Shown: positions 50,745 to 59,929, counted from the stretch's first letter. The stretch: 64,000 nucleotides of DNA from JAXGZG01 sp050952065 (GCA_050952065.1 JBMNKF010000008.1:1-64000), one strand, 5' to 3'. Program-made: numbers and translations. Notes: generated by a model from the sequence alone, not told the origin.

Positions 50745-53039
50745 TTGCGGTATACGATTAAGGGCATCAACTGTCCTCATTGCGCCGCCACAATTGAAGA
50801 GTCTCTCAGGAAGACACCGGGCTTGGAGGATGCCGCATTGAGCTTTGCAGCCGAAAGTATTAGCTTTCCAGAGGATAGGTTTGATGAAGTGCGGCGCATA
50901 GTCGCTTCCATCGAGCCTGAGGCAGAAATAGTGAGCCCACACGAAGTCGGTACTGTGGGTAGTGAGCATAGCCACAGACCGGCGTGCCGCCGCGACCACG
51001 ATTACTACAGTGAACGCGTCCACGGTGATGCGCACGGTCATAAACAGAGCCATGAGCGCGACGAAGGCGATGCACACGATCACGGTCATAGCCGTGAACA
51101 CGACCGCAGCCATGCACGTGACCACGAGCACAACGATGAACACGACCATGCACACAGCCATGACCACGGGACAGAACTTCAGATACCGCTCATCGTGATC
51201 TCAAGTGTCTTGCTGCTAATAGGTGTCGTCTTTAGCCATAGACTCCATGCTACACCCAGTTCTTGGGCCGAATACGCGGTTCTCATACCCGCATACCTGC
51301 TAGTCGGGTGGCCCGTGATCAAGAGCGCGTTTGTCAACCTGTGGCGCGGGCAGATTCTCGATGAAAACGCCCTAATGACTATCGCAAGTCTCGGCGCGCT
51401 GGCTATCGGCGAACTGCAGGAAGCGGCGGCAGTCATGGTTTTCTATTCAGTTGGAGAGTTCTTTCAGCACCGTTCGGTAGACAAGTCCAGACGGTCTGTC
51501 TCGGCTCTGTTGGATATTCGGCCCGAATACGCCAACTTGAAAGAAAATGGCAAGACCCGGCTAGTTCGGCCTGAAGATGTTCATCCGGGCGATCTGATCA
51601 TAATCAAGCCGGGAGAAAGGGTTCCTTTAGACGGAGAAGTCACGGACGGCGACTCCTTCGTGGATACGTCGGCTCTGACAGGCGAGGCAGTTCCTCGTCA
51701 AATATCGGCAGGTCACACCATTTTGGCAGGCATGGTCAATAGTCATGGTCTCTTGACAGTCAGAGTCACCAAACCCTTCGGACAGTCTGCAGTATCTAGG
51801 ATTCTAGAGCTAGTTCAAAGCGCGGCATCCAGGAAGGCCCATACCGAGCAGTTCATCACAAGGTTCTCGAGATACTACACTCCCTGCGTAGTGATCCTAG
51901 CTCTTGCCGGGGCCGTTCTTCCTCCTGTTTTCATACCCGGTCAGATGTTTTCAGATTGGGCTTACAGATCCCTGGTCATGCTTGCGATTTCTTGCCCGTG
52001 TGCCTTGGTAATATCAGTCCCGTTGGGCTACTTTGGCGGCATAGGAGGAGCCGCCAGAAAAGGGATACTGGTGAAAGGCGCCAACTACCTAGACGCCCTG
52101 GCAGAAGCCCATACAGTCGTATATGACAAGACCGGGACCCTCACAAAGGGCGTCTTCAAAGTCACCCAGATAGCCCCGGAGGAAGGTTTTAGCCCAGAGG
52201 AGGTCTTGGGCTACGCTGCAGCGGCTGAGGCTTACTCAAGCCACCCCATAGCTCAGTCGATTCGGCAGGCCTATGGAAAAGACATCCCTGATACAGAAAT
52301 TGAGCAGTACTGCGATGTTGCAGGTCACGGAGTGAGTGCCACGATCCGCGGTAGACGGGTCTTGGCCGGTAGAGACACCCTTCTAGCACGGGCCAATATA
52401 GACTATCAGGTGGTGGACTCACAAGGGACAGTGGTGTACGTGGCCGTTGATGGCGTGTTTGCCGGCTTCATCACCATATCTGACGAACTCAGAGAAGACT
52501 CCAAAGACGCAGTTAGGCGCCTCCGGAGCCTTGGTGTCGGGAAAATCGTGATGCTCACCGGTGACCAAGAGGCTGCCGCCGAGAAAATCGCCAAAGACCT
52601 GGATCTTGACGGCTTCTACCCCGAACTTCTCCCAGAAGACAAAGTAGATAAGATAGAGAAGATGAAATCAGTGCTTCCGAACCCCGAGCGTAACAAGCTC
52701 GTTTTTGTTGGAGACGGGATCAACGATGCCCCCGTAATCGCCCGGGCTGACATTGGTGTAGCTATGGGCGGACTAGGTAGCGACGCTGCAATCGAGGCAG
52801 CGGATGTGGTTCTCATGGAGGATGCCCCGTCCAAGCTCGCTACTGCCATCAGTGTTTCCCGGTGGACTAGGCGCATAGTCAGGCAGAATGTGGCCCTCGC
52901 TCTGGGAGTTAAAGGCTTCTTCATAGTGCTTGGAGGCTTCGGAGTCGCCACCATATGGCAGGCTGTCTTTGCCGACGTAGGTGTAGCGCTTTTGGCCGTC
53001 TTTAATTCCATGAGGACCCTCAGGTATTCTGGAGAGTAG
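50745..53039 (+). CDS. Zn/Cd/Pb-type P1B-2 ATPase (CadA/ZntA-like)
   Basis: A heavy-metal efflux pump of 764 residues. The N-terminal HMA domain holds GINCPHCAATIEESLR. A strikingly His/Asp-rich linker (about residues 70-140) follows, with repeated HDH and HEH elements. Then come the membrane helices with the CPC motif (AISCPCALVISVPLG), the phosphorylation site DKTGTLTKGVF, HP locus (SSHPIAQSIRQA), GDGINDAPVIARADIGVAMG, and C-terminal helices with Lys (LGVKGFF) and Asp (FADVGVALLAVFNSMR) expected for Zn2+/Cd2+ specificity. TTG 50745 has GGGAG eight bases upstream; GTG 50736 overlaps that site. It is coupled with the CadC-like repressor. Confidence 0.92.
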   Translation: MRYTIKGINCPHCAATIEESLRKTPGLEDAALSFAAESISFPEDRFDEVRRIVASIEPEAEIVSPHEVGTVGSEHSHRPACRRDHDYYSERVHGDAHGHKQSHERDEGDAHDHGHSREHDRSHARDHEHNDEHDHAHSHDHGTELQIPLIVISSVLLLIGVVFSHRLHATPSSWAEYAVLIPAYLLVGWPVIKSAFVNLWRGQILDENALMTIASLGALAIGELQEAAAVMVFYSVGEFFQHRSVDKSRRSVSALLDIRPEYANLKENGKTRLVRPEDVHPGDLIIIKPGERVPLDGEVTDGDSFVDTSALTGEAVPRQISAGHTILAGMVNSHGLLTVRVTKPFGQSAVSRILELVQSAASRKAHTEQFITRFSRYYTPCVVILALAGAVLPPVFIPGQMFSDWAYRSLVMLAISCPCALVISVPLGYFGGIGGAARKGILVKGANYLDALAEAHTVVYDKTGTLTKGVFKVTQIAPEEGFSPEEVLGYAAAAEAYSSHPIAQSIRQAYGKDIPDTEIEQYCDVAGHGVSATIRGRRVLAGRDTLLARANIDYQVVDSQGTVVYVAVDGVFAGFITISDELREDSKDAVRRLRSLGVGKIVMLTGDQEAAAEKIAKDLDLDGFYPELLPEDKVDKIEKMKSVLPNPERNKLVFVGDGINDAPVIARADIGVAMGGLGSDAAIEAADVVLMEDAPSKLATAISVSRWTRRIVRQNVALALGVKGFFIVLGGFGVATIWQAVFADVGVALLAVFNSMRTLRYSGE

Positions 53040-53186
53040 GTTGTCGGGGATGGTGCGTTATGGAGGGACAGCAAGTCTCAGGAAGGGTTTTCTCTCATCA
53101 CAGAGAAAATGTCGTTGCTGGTCTCGCTATCAACTCCGACAAACCGACTACTGAACATTGAATCCGCGCCAAGTGGGGGCGACTTA

Positions 53187-54149
53187 ATGAAACACGACGA
53201 AGCTACGGATGTTATCAAGACAGTTCGAGATGCAGTCTCTCAAGTCATCATAGGGAAGACCGACGCAATAGATATGGTTTTGACGGCGTTTCTGGCCGGA
53301 GGGCACATACTTATCGAGGACGTTCCGGGCGTCGGCAAGACCCTTTTGGCTAAGACTCTGGCCAAGTGTCTTGGACTCAGTTTCGGTAGGGTTCAGTTCA
53401 CTCCAGACCTGCTACCGTCAGATGTCACAGGTTCCAGTGTCCTCAATATGAAGACCACGGAATTCGAGTTCAGGAAAGGTCCGGTGTTTTCGGACATTCT
53501 TCTTGCCGACGAAATTAACCGCGCGACTCCCAGAACTCAATCAAGCCTTCTGGAGTGCATGGAAGAACGTCAGGTCACGGCAGACGGCGTTACCTATCCG
53601 CTGTCACCTCACTTTTTCGTCATGGCCACTCAGAACCCTGTGGAGTTGCAGGGAACCTTCCCTCTTCCTGAGGCGCAGTTGGACAGGTTCTTGGCTAGGG
53701 TGCGTTTGGGGTACCCAGAGGAGGACGAGGAGCGCGCAATAGTGCATCGATTCGAGAAGGGCGTGCAGTCGGTGAAACCTTTCCCTGTGACTAAACCTGA
53801 AGAGATATTGCAGGTGAAGGACGTTGCCAACGAAACGCACTTGTCTCGGGAAATCGTGGGGTACGTATCAGAGATATGCCGAGCTACCCGGGCCCAACCC
53901 GGTGTCGAACTGGGGGCAAGTCCCCGGGCAACTCTTTGGCTTTCGCGGGCCGCCAAGAGCTATGCCTTCATGCAAGGTCGCACTTACGTGCTTCCCGATG
54001 ACGTAAAAAAACTGGCGGTTCCGGTATTGGCTCATCGTCTTATGCTTTCGGAGGATTCCTCCCTTCACGGTGTCCTAGCGGAAGAAGTCATACTTGCGGT
54101 ACTAGAACGAGTTGAGGTACCTGTGAGTTCATCAGAGGGAAAACCCTAG
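53187..54149 (+). CDS. MoxR-family AAA+ ATPase
   Basis: A 320-residue cytosolic AAA+ protein: Walker A EDVPGVGKTLLAKTLA, Walker B DILLADEINRATPRTQSSLL, sensor-1 FVMATQNPVE followed by the arginine-finger region LPEAQLDRFLAR. MoxR ATPases act as chaperones for maturation of secreted or von-Willebrand-domain proteins and are encoded with DUF58 genes, as here. ATG 53187 (MKHDEATDVIKTV) has GGGGGC six bases upstream; a reading from 53109 would add 26 unlikely residues. The stop overlaps the DUF58 start by one base. Confidence 0.92.
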   Translation: MKHDEATDVIKTVRDAVSQVIIGKTDAIDMVLTAFLAGGHILIEDVPGVGKTLLAKTLAKCLGLSFGRVQFTPDLLPSDVTGSSVLNMKTTEFEFRKGPVFSDILLADEINRATPRTQSSLLECMEERQVTADGVTYPLSPHFFVMATQNPVELQGTFPLPEAQLDRFLARVRLGYPEEDEERAIVHRFEKGVQSVKPFPVTKPEEILQVKDVANETHLSREIVGYVSEICRATRAQPGVELGASPRATLWLSRAAKSYAFMQGRTYVLPDDVKKLAVPVLAHRLMLSEDSSLHGVLAEEVILAVLERVEVPVSSSEGKP

Positions 54150-55384
54150 TGTCGGCCAAAACGGTAATGGTTTGGGGCTTGATGCTATTTGCTGTGGGGC
54201 TTCTCTTTCACAGTCGAGGAACCACTGTAGGCGGGGCCTATCTGGCGGTGGCAGCCGGGTTGAGTATTGCCTATTCAAGAGCGTCGCTCAAACGCCTGAA
54301 GTATCGGCGTGAGTTCAGCTCAAGGAAGGCGGCAGTCGGTGACGAAGTCAGTATTAGCATAGGCATAGAGAACCTCAAACCTTTGCCCGTCTTGTGGCTG
54401 AAATGCGAAGATGAGGTACCCAGCGCTGAGACCCTGGGGAGGCTTCCTGCGACACCTCATTACAAACCCGGTCGAGCGGTACTCACGAATGTTGTTTACC
54501 TGCGATGGTTTGAACGGGTGGAACGCAAGTTCCGCGTGAAGTGTCTGACCAGGGGTGTCTTCAGGTTTGGTCCGATCACTATGTCTTCCGGCGATATCAT
54601 GGGGCTCAAGGAGACTTCTATAGAAGTAGCCGATCACGACACTTTGACAGTCTATCCGAGAATGGCTCGAGTTGTGGGAATGTCGTGGGGAGAGCGCTTC
54701 CCTCTGGGCGATTCTCGAGATCGCGGGTGGCTCTATCCAGATCCTCTTAACATAGTAGGTACCAGGCCATACACTGCGGGGACACCCATAAGGCAGATGG
54801 CATGGAGGGCCACAGCCAAGACCGGCAGTTTCCAGGAGAGACTACTCCAGCCGACGGTGCAATCCAGCATCATCGTGGCGTTAAGCCTGTCAACCGGCGA
54901 ACATTACTGGGAGGGTGTTAATCCTGACAATCTGGAGACAGCAATTTTCGTGTGTGCGTCGTTGTGCAGGGAATTCGCTAAGCGAGGCGCTCCGTTTGGT
55001 CTGTTCTGCAATTCACTGTCAGCTTCACCGTCCCGCGGTCGTGGTCTGCTAGTGGCTCCAGGTTTGTCGTCTGGGCACTTCCAGAAGGTTTTGGGGATCT
55101 TATCTACGCTAAGGATGCCTTGGATGGAGTTTCATGTGGCCTTGAAAGGCTTGTCCCGAAGTGTCGCTCCCGACATCGGGCTGTTGGCAATCATGCCGAA
55201 GCAGTTGGAGGCCGATTGGGAGCAACTCTTGTCCATAGCAGGAACCGGGAGGGTGACAACGGCAGTCGTTCTTACCAGGGACGAGCGTTTTGCATCGTAC
55301 TATCGGAAGATCCCCACCTATCTTGTTTCTCCCCCTGTGGATTGGCGCACATCCGAGGTGATCGGCTTTGCCCGCTTGGCCTGA
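54149..55384 (+). CDS. DUF58 domain protein
   Basis: A 411-residue protein with two N-terminal membrane helices (about residues 5-40), a beta-rich outer part and the DUF58 domain, recognised by VGTRPYTAGTPIRQMAWRAT followed by AKTGSFQERLLQP. DUF58 is a degenerate von-Willebrand-A-type domain, partner of MoxR ATPases. GTG 54149 overlaps the moxR stop and GAGGG lies about eight bases upstream. Its 3' end overlaps the DUF4129 gene. The role of these clusters is unproven; envelope assembly or polymer modification is often proposed. Confidence 0.85.
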   Translation: MSAKTVMVWGLMLFAVGLLFHSRGTTVGGAYLAVAAGLSIAYSRASLKRLKYRREFSSRKAAVGDEVSISIGIENLKPLPVLWLKCEDEVPSAETLGRLPATPHYKPGRAVLTNVVYLRWFERVERKFRVKCLTRGVFRFGPITMSSGDIMGLKETSIEVADHDTLTVYPRMARVVGMSWGERFPLGDSRDRGWLYPDPLNIVGTRPYTAGTPIRQMAWRATAKTGSFQERLLQPTVQSSIIVALSLSTGEHYWEGVNPDNLETAIFVCASLCREFAKRGAPFGLFCNSLSASPSRGRGLLVAPGLSSGHFQKVLGILSTLRMPWMEFHVALKGLSRSVAPDIGLLAIMPKQLEADWEQLLSIAGTGRVTTAVVLTRDERFASYYRKIPTYLVSPPVDWRTSEVIGFARLA

Positions 55385-56690
55385 TGGAGTGATAGCTGCT
55401 CTTGCCGAGGCGGTTGTCGCCTACCGGTTGGTTGTGGCAGTGAACCCCGCCCTTGCTGTGGGGCGAGCAGGATGGGCCTTTTTCTTGATCCTCCTGGCGT
55501 ACTTCGCGGGTTTGACCGCTGCCAGTCTGGCACATTCCAACTCCGAGGCCCGATTCTCCAGAAGGCTTCTGGCGTTTTGGCTGATTCCAGGGCTCATAGC
55601 GGGATTCCTGGTCTTCCTGGTAGTGAACCGTATCGGTTTTGGCGCCATGGTTACTTGCATCTTTGCATGGTTCTTGTGTTCTGGTAGAGGTATTGCGTTC
55701 CTCACCAAACCAAGGAGTTCCCAAACCGTAAGAAGGGATTTGGTTCTAGGGACGATGTCTTTGGGATTCCTATCTTTGGTTGCCCGTGATGGCAGCCGAT
55801 GGATAGTCTTGGACGTAATCATTTTTACACTTCTGTTGTCGGTTCTTCTGATGCTAAGTCGAAGGCGAGAAGTGTCCAATTGTTCTTCTCTGGAGGAGAG
55901 TACCCCCTGGCTTACCGGTGGTGCGGTTTTCATAGGTCTGGCACTCATCGCCGTCCTAGTCTTGTATGCATTGGGGCCAGGCGGTGCCCAAGTCATCTTT
56001 GGCATCTTCGGAGTGCTATGGAAGTGTTTCACTACGATACTTACGTACCTGATGATGCCGCTCGCCTATCTGATCCAGTGGATGATTATGGGTCTTCAAC
56101 GGCTCTGGGCGGGCAGAAAGACCGAGGCCCCAGATTTCCTGGTTCCAGAGGTGGACGAACGCATTAAGGAGTATTTGGACGAGCGCGAGTTGACTCATCT
56201 GCCAGAATGGGTCAAGTGGCCGGTCTTCCTTATAGTCCTCTTTTTCACAGGGTACTTAGTGTGGCGCTACATCTCTAAGTACTTCCGCACACGAGTCCGT
56301 CAGCGGCCAGGTGAGACCCGGACGAGCCTGGCGCGAGGTGAGGCTCCAAGAGAATGGCTCAATGAGGCCGTGGGAGGGTTGGCGGCATTGGTATCCGGGG
56401 TTGCCGCAAGGCTGCAGTCCTTGTTTCATAGGGAACCGCGAACCCTGGAAGATCTGTACAATTCTACCTTGATGTTGCTTGCCGCTAGGGGGCTTCCCAA
56501 AGATCCGCCATTGACGCCCTATGAATACCGAGATTTAGCCAATGATGGTATTCCCACTGAAGAGGGCAGAGAAGCGTTGAATCAGATCACCGCGATTTTT
56601 GCAGAGTGCTTCTACGGAGGAAAGAGGCCCCAAGAAGACGAACTGGCCTTGGCTGAGACGGCCTACAAGACAATCAGAGGGATGCAGTAG
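55368..56690 (+). CDS. Membrane protein with a C-terminal DUF4129 domain
   Basis: A 440-residue protein with about eight hydrophobic helices: six in the first 240 residues, then one near 285-300. A soluble C-terminal region of about 75 residues contains RTLEDLYNSTLMLLAARG, LTPYEYRDLA and EEGREALNQITAIF, the DUF4129 pattern. In related clusters DUF4129 ends a transglutaminase-like TgpA protein; no papain-like Cys-His-Asp core is visible here, so this is a TgpA-like shell without the enzyme. TTG 55368 or GTG 55389 may be the start; neither has a strong ribosome site. It overlaps the DUF58 gene by 17 bases. Confidence 0.7.
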   Translation: MPAWPDGVIAALAEAVVAYRLVVAVNPALAVGRAGWAFFLILLAYFAGLTAASLAHSNSEARFSRRLLAFWLIPGLIAGFLVFLVVNRIGFGAMVTCIFAWFLCSGRGIAFLTKPRSSQTVRRDLVLGTMSLGFLSLVARDGSRWIVLDVIIFTLLLSVLLMLSRRREVSNCSSLEESTPWLTGGAVFIGLALIAVLVLYALGPGGAQVIFGIFGVLWKCFTTILTYLMMPLAYLIQWMIMGLQRLWAGRKTEAPDFLVPEVDERIKEYLDERELTHLPEWVKWPVFLIVLFFTGYLVWRYISKYFRTRVRQRPGETRTSLARGEAPREWLNEAVGGLAALVSGVAARLQSLFHREPRTLEDLYNSTLMLLAARGLPKDPPLTPYEYRDLANDGIPTEEGREALNQITAIFAECFYGGKRPQEDELALAETAYKTIRGMQ

Positions 56691-56783
56691 TCCAAGGTCT
56701 CCTCACGTGTGACCCTATCCAATGGCGCCCTGAATGCAGGTTTCATACATTGTGTCAGGGGACATAAGAAGGAGGGGATTTGG

Positions 56784-57359
56784 ATGGAGACTCGGTTCTT
56801 TCGCTGGCCGCGGAGGATTAGTTCTGCGGAGTTGAGGCTTAACCAGGAGTTCCGGTTGCTCTGGGAACAGCACGGCGCTTGGACCAGGATGACCATCATA
56901 AGCCTTGTTTTCGGCTTACCGGACACCAATTTCGTCGTTCAGCGCCTTCTCCGTAATCCCGACGATTTCAGGCGGGCTTTGGAGCCCTTCTACGGACGCG
57001 AGGCAGCGTTCGAGTTTGCGCATCTGTTAAGGGATCATCTGGTTATCGCCAGTGAGCTGGTGACTTTTGCCAAGAAGGGAGACACTCGGGCGGCGGAAGA
57101 TGCAGAGAGACGATGGTACGTTAACGCTGACCAGATAGCCGCCTTCTTGGCGAGCATCAATCCTTTCTGGAGCAGAAACGAATGGCAGCGGATGCTACGT
57201 GAGCATCTCGCCCTGGTCAAGAGAGAGGCAGTTGAAATGCTTCAAGGTCAGTACGAAGCCAGCATCCAGACGTACGATGAGATGGAAATGCAGATCCTGA
57301 CAATGGCAGACGAGATGACCAGAGGTATTGTCAAACAGTTCCCACGGAGGTTCTTCTGA
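56784..57359 (+). CDS. Conserved all-helical protein of unknown function
   Basis: A 191-residue soluble protein, mostly helical, starting at ATG 56784 with AGGAGG about eight bases upstream (an upstream GTG at 56709 has no such site). The patterns LWEQHGAWTRMTIISLVFGL, PDTNFVVQRLL, LLRDHLVIASELV, RRWYVNADQIAAFLASINPF and MADEMTRGIVKQFP recur in a Bacillota family sometimes mislabelled as an enzyme. The paired His/Asp-bearing helices suggest a four-helix bundle, possibly metal-binding, but this is inference. It stands alone between the DUF4129 gene and the SAM riboswitch. Confidence 0.65.
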   Translation: METRFFRWPRRISSAELRLNQEFRLLWEQHGAWTRMTIISLVFGLPDTNFVVQRLLRNPDDFRRALEPFYGREAAFEFAHLLRDHLVIASELVTFAKKGDTRAAEDAERRWYVNADQIAAFLASINPFWSRNEWQRMLREHLALVKREAVEMLQGQYEASIQTYDEMEMQILTMADEMTRGIVKQFPRRFF

Positions 57360-57438
57360 TAAGTCATGTGATTGCCCCTGTACTGGGCTTACTCATCGCA
57401 CGAGAGTAGAGCGCGTCATGAACGAATTAGAAAACCCA

Positions 57439-57467
57439 TTGACATTTGTGCTGTCTCGATGTAACCT
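57439..57467 (+). promoter_or_regulatory. Promoter of the metNIQ operon
   Basis: TTGACA (57439-57444, perfect) and TAACCT (57462-57467) are 17 bases apart. Transcription would start near 57474, about 30 bases before the riboswitch aptamer. Confidence 0.6.
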
Positions 57468-57505
57468 GCAATACAACTGAATAACAACTCAATATCGAAC
57501 TGGAC

Positions 57506-57612
57506 CTTATCCAGAGTAGGCGAGGGACTGGCCCCATGAACCTGCGGCAACCGGCAAATCCGCGCGGTGCTAATTCCAGCAGACTCCGTGAAAGACGGAT
57601 CTGACAGATAAG
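57506..57612 (+). ncRNA. SAM-I (S-box) riboswitch
   Basis: The aptamer opens with CTTATCCAGAGTAGGCGAGG and closes with GACAGATAAG, which pair as P1. Inside are the invariant GGGACTGGCCCCATGAA, GGCAACC, and GGTGCTAATTCCAGCAG. All four helices can be traced. It binds S-adenosylmethionine. A strong terminator follows within 12 bases, so high SAM should stop transcription before metN. Confidence 0.96.
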
Positions 57613-57623
57613 GGGAAATATGG

Positions 57624-57653
57624 CGCCTCCCTGACTGTCAGGGAGGCGTTTTT
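57624..57653 (+). terminator. Riboswitch-controlled intrinsic terminator
   Basis: CGCCTCCCTGAC (57624-57635) is perfectly complementary to GTCAGGGAGGCG (57637-57648), followed by TTTTT. This is the expression platform of the SAM riboswitch; the antiterminator would use the 3' strand of P1 and the sequence just downstream. Confidence 0.92.
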
Positions 57654-57674
57654 GTACCTAGTGAGGTGGCCTAC

Positions 57675-58403
57675 ATGATTGAAGTACAGGATCTTTCGGT
57701 GACTTTCCCTTCTCCTTCAGGAGAAGTAGCAGCTCTTTCCGGGGTAAGTCTTGCCGTCAACCAAGGAGAGATCGTTGCCATTTGCGGGCCGTCAGGAGCC
57801 GGCAAGACCACTCTGCTCAGGTGCCTCTCCATGCTGCAGGCTCCAGATTCGGGGCGGATACTCGTAGACGGAGAGGAGATCTCCTTTGCTGTGGGCAGAG
57901 ACTTGAGCAGGATCAGACGGAAAGTGGGCATGGTTTTCCAGGGGTTCAACCTTCTGAGGTCCCGAACCGCTCTGGGAAATGTGATGCTTCCCCTAGAAAT
58001 CAGAGGGGTCTCTAAGAAGGATGCTTCCAAGAAGGCCGCCGAATACCTTGAGATCGTTCATATGGGCCACCGCAAGGGGTTCTACCCATCGGAACTTTCT
58101 GGCGGGGAGAAGCAGAGAGTGGCTATTGCAAGGGCTTTAGTAACGGAGCCCGGGGTGTTGATCTTGGATGAACCTACATCGGCCCTGGATCCCGAGACTG
58201 CCGATTCGATAATCCAGACTCTCCAAGAAATCAACCGAACCAAAGGCATTACCATCCTGGTGGTTACGCACCAAATTGACCTCCTTTCGCCTATCTGTGA
58301 CCGGATCACTTATCTGAAGGATGGGAGGCTTTCCGACACCCCGGAAGCAGGAGCGCTGGCGGCGGCTATGGCGCCCGTGTCCGCGGGAGGTGGCTGCAAT
58401 TGA
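57675..58403 (+). CDS. metN: Methionine ABC transporter ATP-binding protein MetN (short form)
   Basis: ATPase of the methionine importer. Walker A is CGPSGAGKTT, signature LSGGEKQRVAIARALV, Walker B VLILDEPTSALDPETAD, with the switch His in VVTHQID. ATG 57675 has GAGGTGG six bases upstream. The 242-residue product stops after the ATPase core: the C-terminal NIL/ACT-like domain that senses methionine in E. coli MetN (about 340 residues) is absent, so feedback at the protein level would be missing and control may rest on the riboswitch. The assignment to methionine follows from the riboswitch and metI/metQ. Confidence 0.9.
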   Translation: MIEVQDLSVTFPSPSGEVAALSGVSLAVNQGEIVAICGPSGAGKTTLLRCLSMLQAPDSGRILVDGEEISFAVGRDLSRIRRKVGMVFQGFNLLRSRTALGNVMLPLEIRGVSKKDASKKAAEYLEIVHMGHRKGFYPSELSGGEKQRVAIARALVTEPGVLILDEPTSALDPETADSIIQTLQEINRTKGITILVVTHQIDLLSPICDRITYLKDGRLSDTPEAGALAAAMAPVSAGGGCN

Positions 58404-59086
58404 CCTGGCTCGCGACTTGGTTGACGTCTGCGGCTTTCCAAAAATGGGCGGGGCTACTCTTCACCAACACCCTTCAGACTCTTGGCATGGTGCTGTTGTC
58501 GCTAGTTGGAGGCGAAATCATTGGTCTTGTCTTGGGCATTACTCTTATCCTGGTGCGTCCGGGGGGACTCAAAGCTAACCGCAGACTGTATGGCATCTTG
58601 AACTGGATCGTGAATACCGGCAGATCCATACCTTTCATTATCCTATTGGTTGCTATCATGCCGCTAACGAAACTATTGACCGGCACTTCTATAGGGCCAG
58701 TCGCTGCTATCGTTCCCTTGACAGTTTCGGCGATTCCTTTTGTGGCTCGCCTTACAGAGACAGCTATGCTTGAGATAGAGACGGGAATCATAGAAGCTTG
58801 CGTGTCAATGGGCGCCACGTGGCAACAGATCGTTAGATACGTCCTGGTGCCCGAGGCGCTTCCATCGCTTGTGGCCGGTGCGGCCACTACGGCGGTTAAC
58901 CTGGTAGGATACTCGGCAATGGCAGGAGCCATAGGAGGGGGTGGTTTGGGGGATCTAGCCATTAGGTATGGCTACCAGCGTTGGCAAACCGATGTGATGC
59001 TGGCTGCTCTGGTCATCCTGGTTGGCATGGTCCAGGGCATGCAATTCATTGGCGATCGCGTGGCGCTAAAGTTCAGGCGACGCTAA
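58400..59086 (+). CDS. metI: Methionine ABC transporter permease MetI
   Basis: A 228-residue permease with five to six membrane helices (for example LGMVLLSLVGGEIIGLVLGI and PFIILLVAIMPL). The ATPase-contact EAA loop reads EACVSMGATWQQIVRYVLVP, and the MetI hallmark GGGGLGDLAIRYGYQRW is present. TTG 58400 overlaps the metN stop by four bases, so the two are coupled. Two copies would pair with two MetN and receive substrate from the MetQ lipoprotein. Confidence 0.95.
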   Translation: MTWLATWLTSAAFQKWAGLLFTNTLQTLGMVLLSLVGGEIIGLVLGITLILVRPGGLKANRRLYGILNWIVNTGRSIPFIILLVAIMPLTKLLTGTSIGPVAAIVPLTVSAIPFVARLTETAMLEIETGIIEACVSMGATWQQIVRYVLVPEALPSLVAGAATTAVNLVGYSAMAGAIGGGGLGDLAIRYGYQRWQTDVMLAALVILVGMVQGMQFIGDRVALKFRRR

Positions 59087-59125
59087 ACCGGCATTTCACA
59101 TTGTTCCATAGGAGGAGAATAGAAA

Positions 59126-59929
59126 TTGACAAGAGCGAGAAACCGAGTTTTTCTGACACTAGGCCTTGTCCTAGCGATTTGCCTGGCAGCATCGTTGAGC
59201 GCTTGCAGTAAGAAGGCCGTCAAAATCGGAGCCACATCGGTTCCTCACGCTGAGATATTGGAATTTGTTAAGCCGTTGTTGGAAGAGGAAGGGCTCGAGC
59301 TCGAGATTATCGAGTTCAACGACTACGTTCAGCCAAACCTTCAGCTGGCTGACAAGCAGCTCACGGCCAACTTCTTCCAGCATATTCCGCACCTTGAGGA
59401 CTTTGCGGCCGAAAGAAACTTGCCTTTGACTTGGGTTGCCAAGATCCATATTGAGCCCATGGGGATTTATCCGGGCAAGGTAGGTTCCCTAGAAGACCTG
59501 AAGGAAGGAGACCAGGTTGGGATTCCTAACGACGCCACTAACGCCGGCCGCGCTCTGGTTCTCTTGGAGAAGGCAGGCCTCATTAAGATTACGGAAGGCG
59601 TGGGTGTTGCCGCAACAGTGCTTGACATAGAGGAAAACGCCAAGGGTCTCAAGATCGTCGAGTTGAGCGCTGAGATTCTTCCGAGATCCAAGGACGATTT
59701 GGCTGTTGCCGTTATCAACGGAAACTTCGCGATTCAGGCAGGCCTTTCACCTCTAAATGACGCTCTGTTTATCGAGGGCGGTGACTCGCCATATGCAAAC
59801 GTTCTGGCGGTCCGAGAAGGCGACGAAGATGACGCGACCATCAAGAAGATCGTGAAGGTTCTCACCAGCGATGCCGTGAGAGAGTTCATTTTGGAGAAGT
59901 ACAAGGGCGGAGTCATCCCGGCGTTCTAG
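59126..59929 (+). CDS. metQ: Methionine-binding lipoprotein MetQ
   Basis: Substrate-binding lipoprotein of the MetNIQ importer, 267 residues. The signal peptide ends in the lipobox LSAC at about residues 24-27; the Cys would be lipid-modified and anchored in the outer leaflet. NlpA-family blocks are VKIGATSVPHAEILEFVKPL, NDYVQPNLQLADKQLTANFF, QHIPHLEDFA, HIEPMGIYPGKV and GDQVGIPNDATNAGRAL. TTG 59126 is preceded by AGGAGG about ten bases upstream. A GC-rich hairpin at 59991-60029 lies past the stop. Confidence 0.95.
   Translation: MTRARNRVFLTLGLVLAICLAASLSACSKKAVKIGATSVPHAEILEFVKPLLEEEGLELEIIEFNDYVQPNLQLADKQLTANFFQHIPHLEDFAAERNLPLTWVAKIHIEPMGIYPGKVGSLEDLKEGDQVGIPNDATNAGRALVLLEKAGLIKITEGVGVAATVLDIEENAKGLKIVELSAEILPRSKDDLAVAVINGNFAIQAGLSPLNDALFIEGGDSPYANVLAVREGDEDDATIKKIVKVLTSDAVREFILEKYKGGVIPAF

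Noticed and set aside
51001..51180. CAC/CAT-rich repeats in the P-type ATPase gene as a CRISPR or minisatellite
   Set aside because: The repetition is irregular and encodes a His-rich metal-binding linker in an intact frame.
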